NCBI RefSeq assembly: GCF_041435195.1 | Contig: NZ_CP108106.1 | Span: forward strand, 1 to 64,000 | Length of the DNA stretch: 64,000 bases | Source: Streptomyces sp. NBC_00224 | GTDB taxonomy: Bacteria; Actinomycetota; Actinomycetes; Streptomycetales; Streptomycetaceae | Direction of reading: 5' to 3' | Part shown: one piece after another, positions 58,410 to 64,000 of the stretch | Layout of the letters: every line of letters begins with the position of its first letter | Position numbering within the stretch: position 1 is the first letter of the stretch | Notes under the pieces: generated by a model | Told to the model about the DNA's origin: nothing | The model's database searches: none | Seen by the model: only the letters and a program-made list of their open reading frames with translations | Position numbers and translations under genes: made by a program

Positions 58410-59317
58410 GCACCCCCTTCGAGTCCCCGCCCACTGGAGGTCGGCCGAGTCCCGGCGAGACGCTGGCGCATCAGCTCCTGGCTGCGCTCGCCCAGCACCG
58501 CATCGCGACCACCTCTCAGCTCCATGAACTCCTCCGTCCCCACGCACGGCTGCAGACCCTCTCCGCGCCGCTGAACAAACTGCGCCACGAAGGCCTGGTG
58601 GATGCCGCGGTGCTGCCCGCCTCCAACCGGTCCCGCCTGTGGTTCCTCACCCGCGAAGGCGCCCGCCTCACCCGCGACTTCCCCGCCCTGCGCGGCCGGC
58701 CCCCCTACCCCATCACCACGGCGACAGCCGCCTCGCTCAAAACCCCGCACACCCTCACCGTCCTGCGCACCCACCTCGCCTTCGTCACCGACGCCCGACA
58801 GCGCGGCGACGAGCACGGCCCCTGGGACTGGACCCCCGAGGTCTCCCACCCCCTCGGCGACGGCGAGCGCCTCATCGCCGACGCCCTCATGCACTACACC
58901 CTCACCACAGACCACCAGCGCACCCAGCTCCGCGCGTTCATCGAAGTCGACCGGGCGACCATGAGCAGCGAGCGCCTCGCCACCAAACTCATCGAATACG
59001 CCCGCCTGTGGACGTACGAACCGCAACTCGTCGGCCGGCCCCGCACACGCCAGCCCACCCCGGGGCCGATATGGCTGCGCTGGTACCCCGTCTTCCCCCG
59101 CATCCTGTTCGTCCTGACCGGGGCCTCCCGTACCGTCCTCGGCAACCGCATCAGCGACCTGCAGGCCATGGCGGCCGAACACCCCCTCGTCGCCGCACTC
59201 GCCCGGCAGGTACCCATGGGCGCAGCCATCCTCGACGACCTCGAAAACCCAGGCCCCACCGGCAACGTCTGGAAGCCTCTCGCCGGGGGCAAAGCACGGC
59301 CGTGGACCGAGTTGTGA
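58406..59317 (+). CDS. Replication-relaxation family protein (relaxase-like)
   Basis: 303 residues, GTG 58406. An N-terminal winged-helix region (LLAALAQHRIATTSQLHELL, LNKLRHEGLVDAAVLPASNR, LWFLTREGARLT) is followed by an alpha/beta part with LIADALMHYTLTTDHQRTQL then RAFIEVDRATMSSERLATKL. This matches the replication-relaxation family of actinobacterial plasmids, which act at the origin of transfer or replication. Its position directly after the coupling ATPase supports a role in nicking or preparing DNA. Confidence 0.75.
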   Translation: MSTPFESPPTGGRPSPGETLAHQLLAALAQHRIATTSQLHELLRPHARLQTLSAPLNKLRHEGLVDAAVLPASNRSRLWFLTREGARLTRDFPALRGRPPYPITTATAASLKTPHTLTVLRTHLAFVTDARQRGDEHGPWDWTPEVSHPLGDGERLIADALMHYTLTTDHQRTQLRAFIEVDRATMSSERLATKLIEYARLWTYEPQLVGRPRTRQPTPGPIWLRWYPVFPRILFVLTGASRTVLGNRISDLQAMAAEHPLVAALARQVPMGAAILDDLENPGPTGNVWKPLAGGKARPWTEL

Positions 59318-59568
59318 CGCAGCCGCCCGGGCAACAGCGGGGGCGCAGCAGGCCCCGGAAAGGCTCCCGAACCGCGCTGCGCGCCTGCGGTTTCGGCATG
59401 CGGTACGCACGGCAGTGGGCGGGCAAGGCTCGGACTGGAACGTCACCGATGGGAGCCACTCCCCTCTCACCCTGGTCGAGGTATCCGCCCAAAGCCCGCC
59501 CAGTCTGCTGCGGCGACGACATCATCGTCCCGATATGCCTGGCAGAGCCCTGCTTGGTGTTCCTATAG
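59314..59568 (+). CDS. Possible small basic protein at the operon end
   Basis: 84 residues, GTG 59314 overlapping the relaxation gene stop (GTGA). A basic N-terminus (QQRGRSRPRKGSRTALRACG) and a C-terminal half with CCGDDIIVPICLAEPC. The overlap supports translation; the composition does not. Function unknown. Confidence 0.35.
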   Translation: MTQPPGQQRGRSRPRKGSRTALRACGFGMRYARQWAGKARTGTSPMGATPLSPWSRYPPKARPVCCGDDIIVPICLAEPCLVFL

Positions 59569-59578
59569 TTCTGCCTCG

Positions 59579-59845
59579 ATGAAGAGACGCGTGCAGTTTA
59601 CTGAGCAGGCCGGGCGGTTCCGTGACTACCTGCCAGCCGAAGATCGCAAGAAGTTGGTACGTCTTGTCGACAGGATCGCAGCGGAGCCTGAAGCCGCTGC
59701 CAGTCACCTTGCTTACACAACCGACTCTGTGACGCGCTCATTGTGGGAAGACCATGTGATGGTCAACTACGTCGTGACCGCCTTTTACATAGTGGTCATC
59801 GAGGCGGACATCTACGACGCCTCGCGTGGCTTCAACGAGGTGTAG
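59579..59845 (+). CDS. RelE/ParE-like toxin without visible antitoxin
   Basis: 88 residues, ATG 59579. The pattern RVQFTEQAGRFRDYLPAEDR, LVRLVDRIAAEPEAA, then VNYVVTAFYIVVIEADIYDA follows the helix-helix-beta-sheet order of RelE/ParE family proteins (ribosome- or gyrase-targeting toxins). No small antitoxin gene lies directly before or after it. Either the partner is elsewhere, or the protein is a solitary relative with another role. Third-position GC is lower than in neighbouring genes. Confidence 0.55.
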   Translation: MKRRVQFTEQAGRFRDYLPAEDRKKLVRLVDRIAAEPEAAASHLAYTTDSVTRSLWEDHVMVNYVVTAFYIVVIEADIYDASRGFNEV

Positions 59846-60372
59846 GCACCTTGCTGGGCCGCTGCCAGCACAAGATTGGCGGCCGCACACACGCCGCTGC
59901 CCAGCTCAGCCGCAGTCACCGCCTTCCTCGCGGGCGCTGCCGGTCTGTCGGGGGAGAACGGATGGCACTGACCACCGCCTCGGTGCAAGGCCGTGCGACT
60001 GGATACCCTCGCCGCAGCCTGGGCACACCAGAGGGAGACGGTGGGTCAACTACGGACGTCAGCGGGCCCGGACCACGCTGATCTGCTCGTCGGGACAACC
60101 CGCCAGCGTCTCACTCAGAGCGGCTTGCGCGGTCGGGTCGATGCTCAGTCCCCCAGCGGATCTTGTCGGCCACCCAGTCCGTGACGTACTGGCTTTGTTC
60201 GCGAGAACGGGCTCTGGTCCACTTCGTGTGGTCGCGTACACAGGGGTGACTGTTGGTCTTCGCCTAATGGTGGTTTTGGTGGTCGTAGCCGGTCACCGCG
60301 CGCATGACTGGTTGGCCGCGCATGAATCTGGCTCCACTCATCAGGCCCCCTGGGAATCTCATCTAGTCTGGC
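59846..60372. other. Intergenic region without a recognised gene
   Basis: About 530 bases with short frames but no ribosome binding sites or protein-like sequence. Composition varies more than in the surrounding genes, suggesting decayed sequence. No repeats or hairpins of note. Confidence 0.5.
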
Positions 60373-61224
60373 GTGGTGACTGATGAGCAGGAGCGGGTGC
60401 AGCCGTCGGGAGTGTGGGCCACGGCGGTGGGGGTGGCCAGGGTGCGGGCTTTGGAGAGCGAGCGGGAGAACGCGCTGTTCCGCGACCCGCTGGCACAGGC
60501 CTTCGCCACCGCCGGCGGCCTGGGGCCCTCCTCGCCGCCGCTGCCCGACGAGGCCGCGCACCTGCGCCGACTGGCCGTGTCGCACTCCATCGTCATCAGG
60601 ACGAAGTTCCTCGACGACCTGTTGCAGCAGGCCTGTGCGTCCGGGGTCCGCCAGGTCGTGCTGCTCGGCGCCGGCATGGACAGCCGGGCCTTCCGGATGG
60701 ACTGGCCCAAGGGCACCCGGCTGTTCGAGGTCGACACCGCCGCCCCACTCGACTTCAAGGCTTCGATACTGCGCCAGGAGCAGGCCGTCGCACGCTGCGA
60801 GCGGATCACCGTCGCGGTGGATCTGCGCGAGGACTGGGCAGCCGCGCTGGCCGCCGCAGGACACGACCCTGCGGTGCCGACCGTATGGATCGCCGAAGGA
60901 CTGCTGATCTACCTCCCCGAGGAAGCGGTGGAACTGCTGCTGGCCCGGATCAGCGCGCACTCGGCGCCGGGCAGCCGGATGGGGCTGACGCTGAGCCCGC
61001 GCGGCGTGATCGAGCGCTTCCGCGCGGACGCCGAGCCGGGATCGGCGGCGTCCATGTGGCTCTCGGAGATGCCCGACGACCCGGTGGACTGGCTGGCCGG
61101 GCACGGCTGGGAGGCCACCAGCCACACCCTGCGCGAGCGCGCCGCCGCCTACGGCCGCCCGATCACCACCCCGCCGCAGAGCGAGGAGCGCCCCGGCGGA
61201 CTGATCTCGGCCGTCCGCCGGTAG
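60373..61224 (+). CDS. SAM-dependent methyltransferase, LCM/TIGR00027 type
   Basis: 283 residues from GTG 60373 or 60376. Motifs of the class I family often annotated as leucine carboxyl methyltransferase-like: SGVWATAVGVARVRALESER, RDPLAQAFATAG, VVLLGAGMDSRAFRMDWPKG, RLFEVDTAAPLDFKASIL and VWIAEGLLIYLPEEAVELLL. Many Streptomyces paralogues act on small molecules or proteins; the substrate here is unknown. Single-gene unit. Confidence 0.8.
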   Translation: MVTDEQERVQPSGVWATAVGVARVRALESERENALFRDPLAQAFATAGGLGPSSPPLPDEAAHLRRLAVSHSIVIRTKFLDDLLQQACASGVRQVVLLGAGMDSRAFRMDWPKGTRLFEVDTAAPLDFKASILRQEQAVARCERITVAVDLREDWAAALAAAGHDPAVPTVWIAEGLLIYLPEEAVELLLARISAHSAPGSRMGLTLSPRGVIERFRADAEPGSAASMWLSEMPDDPVDWLAGHGWEATSHTLRERAAAYGRPITTPPQSEERPGGLISAVRR

Positions 61225-61329
61225 AACGCCTCCTGGTTCCCTAGGCTGCCCAGCCGTCAAACGGCAGACTGTTAGGCACTGTTTCTCGGATCATGTTCGG
61301 AGCCAGATCATGAGGGCTGTTGGGCAGTC

Positions 61330-61563
61330 ATGCGTACCTTGATCACCATCACTGCCGTTGCGGCAGTCGCCGCTCTCGCGGGCCCGGCCGCCGCCCTCGC
61401 CACCTCCGGCAGGCCGCCGGCTACCCGGGTCACCGCGGATTTCCACTCGTGCGGCTACTACCCGACGGGCCCGGTGCACCTGCGGTCCGGGCCGGGCACG
61501 CGGTATCTCACGCCTCCGTGCCGGGATCCTCCCCGGATGCCCAGCGCGCGGTCAGTGGAATGA
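61330..61563 (+). pseudogene. Truncated secreted SH3-domain protein
   Basis: ATG 61330 starts a signal peptide (TLITITAVAAVAALAGPAAA) and the beginning of a bacterial SH3 domain (GYYPTGPVHLRSGPGTRYL), which normally continues for ~40 residues more. Instead the sequence shifts to unrelated low-complexity residues and stops. The gene is cut at about 61505, at the end of a converging frame. Confidence 0.6.
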
Positions 61564-61833
61564 CGACAGCCGCGCCCACCAGGACCCCCACGGCGGCGCC
61601 GCCGAAAAAGCCGAATGCGGACGACGCAGAGGGAAAGTGGCTTCCGTCGGCCCAGGCCGCGACGGTGGGGAGGCCCAGGCCGAGAATCACGCCCGCAGAG
61701 TTCAGGAATAGTCCAGCACAGGGCTCATCACCCCTATGCCCGCCGACCGCCATCGCACGAGCCCGCCCGCAGCCGCAGCCGCCATCAGCGCGGCAGGGAA
61801 CTGCCAGGTGAGAAAAACATCGAATCCTGTCAT
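61508..61833 (-). CDS. Small membrane protein frames, possibly one frameshifted gene
   Basis: A frame from ATG 61833 to 61702 has one membrane segment (FLTWQFPAALMAAAAAGGLV). A second frame ending at 61508 adds another (FGFFGGAAVGVLVGAAVVIP). They overlap and could be two tiny coupled genes or one gene with a frameshift. No family recognised. Confidence 0.3.
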
Positions 61834-61960
61834 GGCCTTCCCCTCGACGGTTAGAACGCGTCTTTGACTGAGTCCTCGTTGGCTTCGTGGTGACCGTGAG
61901 GGCACTGCTACAACGGAGCCGGGGGAATGGACGGGCACGTTCTGTGTCAGCGTGGGAAAC

Positions 61961-62167
61961 ATGAGCCAGCCGAAGCAGATGTACCCCCGGTCCGAGGCGC
62001 GCCGCCTGCGCGCTCACCCCTGCCCCGCCTGCCGGACGATGAGCCATCCTCGCATCTCAGAACTCCCGAGCCTGCAGCCTGATCTGGACCCGGACGTCCT
62101 GGTCACCTGGCTCTGTCCAGACCCGCTGTGTGAGCAGCACGACGGGTTCTGGATCGCCACCAGGTAG
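61961..62167 (+). CDS. Small zinc-binding-like protein
   Basis: 68 residues, ATG 61961. It contains HPCPACRTMSHPR near residue 20 and WLCPDPLCEQHDGFW near the end: two Cys pairs that could hold one zinc. Short basic N-terminus. It belongs to the same type of small Cys-rich Streptomyces protein as the others in the window; function unknown. Confidence 0.5.
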   Translation: MSQPKQMYPRSEARRLRAHPCPACRTMSHPRISELPSLQPDLDPDVLVTWLCPDPLCEQHDGFWIATR

Positions 62168-62239
62168 CGGCCGACGCCGAACGGCGCCAGGGAGCCTTGC
62201 CACGGGCCGAGTTGCGTGGTAGCCACCCCGTGGCCAGGG

Positions 62240-62866
62240 TTAATTGGAGACCTCTGTTGTATCAGTCGGTCGGACACTAACGGCCGGGCGTCCGTAGCGC
62301 TTGAGGTGTACAAGCCGGGGATCGGGCTGCGGATACTTCTTGCGGCGGTTCAGGCACAACTCTCCTGCCTGCACGCCGCACTGCGGACACGGGAAGGTCA
62401 GGGCCTCGCGGCGCCTTTGCTCCTGTTTCCGGCGCTGCCGTTCCTGGCGCTCCGCGGGCGTCAGGCTACGGTCCCGGATCTCCTGGTCGGCGCAGAACCG
62501 CACATGCAACTGCGCGGCGTTTTCGGCGTCCTTGCGCTTCGGCTTCTGGCATGCCCAACCGCAGTTCGGGCAGTGCGTCACGTAGAACGCACGGCCTGGA
62601 CAGCGTGAGTCGAGCGGGCGTTGAACGTGCTTACCCTTCCCCGTTCGCGGGCACCGGGACCCATCCGCATGTTCCGCCGTCAGCCTGGGGCGGAATTGGC
62701 TGAAGATGATTGGGTCCACGCGCGACATGATCAGTGCCCACCGGTTCATGTGCACGACACCGCCCGGGCAGGGCTCTCCTTCGTCGGCGCCGCAGTCCGG
62801 GCACGGCACCGCCGTGGGGGCCATGTCGTCCCACTTGCGGATCACGTCCGTCGTTTCCGTCGTCAT
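62240..62866 (-). CDS. Protein with three zinc-finger-like units
   Basis: 208 residues; ATG 62866 chosen although the ribosome binding site is weak. Three cysteine units occur: VPCPDCGADEGEPCPGGVVH with MNR at ~20, THCPNCGWACQKPKRKDAEN at ~98, and FPCPQCGVQAGELCLNRRKK at ~160. The first and third follow the C-x2-C-G-x5-C...H pattern of actinobacterial and phage zinc fingers. A charged linker (LTPAERQERQRRKQEQRRRE) separates units two and three. A nucleic-acid-binding role is likely but unproven. Confidence 0.65.
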   Translation of the reverse strand: MTTETTDVIRKWDDMAPTAVPCPDCGADEGEPCPGGVVHMNRWALIMSRVDPIIFSQFRPRLTAEHADGSRCPRTGKGKHVQRPLDSRCPGRAFYVTHCPNCGWACQKPKRKDAENAAQLHVRFCADQEIRDRSLTPAERQERQRRKQEQRRREALTFPCPQCGVQAGELCLNRRKKYPQPDPRLVHLKRYGRPAVSVRPTDTTEVSN

Positions 62867-63069
62867 GGCGTACCAGTATGCGAAGCTGCCGTCCGGCCAG
62901 AACGCAGCGACATGCACGGACAATCGGGCCTCGGCCGATACCGAGGCGCTCCGGCCTCCCTTCGTTGGAGCCTTCCGAACTTCACGATCGCTCCAGCAGC
63001 GGCCGCGGCGGCGGCGGAGGAGGATGATGGGGAGGTGCGATTCCCAAGTCTCCGAGAGGGGCTGTCGCG

Positions 63070-64000
63070 TTGAACGACTTTTCCGATCATGAGACCAGCC
63101 CGTACGAGGCACTCCGGCAGGGCCGGACGGCGGCGGATCGTCTGATGACGCGCATGCTGGACGCTGGCGGAATGTTCCATGAGGTGGCGGCAACCCAGGT
63201 GCTGCTGTCCACCGCGAGCCCACGCATCCAATTCGTCGAGACGGCTGGCCAGGAGAAGGAGAACGGAGCCGACTGGCTGTGGTGGTGGGTGGACCGGGAC
63301 GGCACCTGCTACGGGCTCCTCGTCCAGGCAAAGATCTTGAAGGTGCACGGCACGCGCTGGAGCATCGATTTCACCTACAAGACGCCCGGCGACAACAGGA
63401 CGCAGCTCTCCAAGCTGATCGGGGCGGCAAATCGCTTCCAGGTCCCTGCGGCCTACATCCTGTACTGCGGTGACTCGCAGTACAGGTCGACGCTGAACTG
63501 CGATCGCACCCATGATGACGCTCTTTGCAAGGAACGCGACCGGGCCGGGGTGTCCATCGTCTCTGCCCTGGTGGCGGAGACCGCAGTCGGTCTGGGCGGG
63601 AGAAGTGCGGGCGTGATGGCCTTCCACGACGCGACCCCTGTCGAAGACATCGCCAGCCCCGACCACCTGGACGCGCCGATCGTGCCTCTCGTGCGCAGCC
63701 TGGACGAAGGCCTCGACCGCTTTTTGCGGCAGCCGCAGCGGGGGTCTCGCCGGGTGGCAAAAGAGCTTCTCCGGCCGGTTCAGCAGATCAGGTACGGCCA
63801 GTTCGCCGGTGCGGCGGTCATGGACCGCGCCGCTCCTGTCACCGGCGCCCTTTTCGAGAACGTCCCCAACGACTTCGGGCACTTCTCCGTGCCTTACCTC
63901 GCGCACGCGCTCCGCGGTCTGCGGGCGGAGGCCCCCGACTACGTGCGCGACGTCCTGGAAGGCCGGACTCCTCCGGCATGGGTCACTGACCACCTCGGCG
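63070..64000 (+). CDS. DUF6615-like protein, cut by the window edge
   Basis: Starts at TTG 63070 behind GAGAGGGGC and stays open to the last base, so at least 310 residues. Residues ~50-85 read GADWLWWWVDRDGTCYGLLV then QAKILK, which resembles DUF6615 and has the D-x(n)-QxK spacing of PD-(D/E)xK nuclease folds. Then DFTYKTPGDNRTQLSKLIGA and VPAAYILYCGD. The nuclease idea is inference. The C-terminus lies outside the window. Confidence 0.6.
   Translation, partial: MNDFSDHETSPYEALRQGRTAADRLMTRMLDAGGMFHEVAATQVLLSTASPRIQFVETAGQEKENGADWLWWWVDRDGTCYGLLVQAKILKVHGTRWSIDFTYKTPGDNRTQLSKLIGAANRFQVPAAYILYCGDSQYRSTLNCDRTHDDALCKERDRAGVSIVSALVAETAVGLGGRSAGVMAFHDATPVEDIASPDHLDAPIVPLVRSLDEGLDRFLRQPQRGSRRVAKELLRPVQQIRYGQFAGAAVMDRAAPVTGALFENVPNDFGHFSVPYLAHALRGLRAEAPDYVRDVLEGRTPPAWVTDHLG

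Noticed and set aside
1-64000. CRISPR array, rRNA or tRNA genes
   Set aside because: No regularly spaced direct repeats with spacers and no cloverleaf-forming segments were found by eye.

Overview
The window is high-GC actinobacterial DNA, almost certainly Streptomyces. GTG starts are frequent, most genes use G or C in the third codon position, 4-base ATGA/GTGA stop-start overlaps are the rule, and many proteins carry typical Streptomyces features. The content is that of a large conjugative plasmid or a plasmid-like island: a long block of small plasmid-type proteins, a ParB-like protein, a single-stranded DNA-binding protein, a complete type IV secretion-like transfer operon with a relaxase-type gene, and several insertion elements. 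No rRNA, tRNA or CRISPR array was seen, and no replication initiator was recognised.

Layout. 1-600 is non-coding and opens with six back-to-back perfect hairpins whose 3-base loops read GNA on the minus strand. 694-15535 is a plus-strand block of about 25 mostly unrecognised small genes, a DUF932-type protein, a ParB-like protein, Ssb and a PP-loop ATPase. Much of this block is driven by seven copies of one promoter type (a TTNACC-like box, 16-18 bp, then TATTAT preceded by CACAC). Most copies overlap a G-run/C-run palindrome and are followed by a GC-rich leader hairpin. 15576-16970 is a cytosine-C5 DNA methyltransferase. 16970-19566 holds a truncated gene, an IS5-family element and an IS701/IS4-like element inserted directly beside it; each has a clear target duplication.

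19753-21696 has three unrecognised genes. 22354-30566 is an eight-gene sugar/cyclitol island: a dehydroquinate-synthase-like cyclase, a class III aminotransferase, a zinc dehydrogenase, an SDR, a GmhA-like isomerase, an APH-fold kinase, a CDP-glucose-dehydratase-like enzyme and a GT2 glycosyltransferase. 30868-37672 is a minus-strand quartet of three tyrosine recombinases plus a coiled-coil TnpC-like protein. All four genes overlap by 4 bases, and the first recombinase is split by a second copy of the IS5-family element.

37900-43500 has a second PP-loop protein, a triple helix-turn-helix regulator carrying a related promoter, and a protein-isoaspartate-methyltransferase-like gene coupled to a 42-residue peptide gene. 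44070-45549 is a group II intron whose reverse transcriptase has lost its palm. 46057-46409 is an operator-like repeat array just ahead of the transfer operon 46422-59317 (TcpC-, PrgI-, VirB4-, TrbL-, transglycosylase/NlpC-, VirD4- and relaxation-type proteins). The right end holds a lone ParE-like toxin, a methyltransferase, truncated genes, zinc-ribbon proteins and a partial gene running off the edge.

How the parts fit: the left block looks like a co-regulated plasmid housekeeping regulon. The transfer operon spreads the replicon. The recombinases, IS elements and intron mark successive insertions, and the cyclitol island is accessory cargo between the IS cluster and the recombinase quartet.
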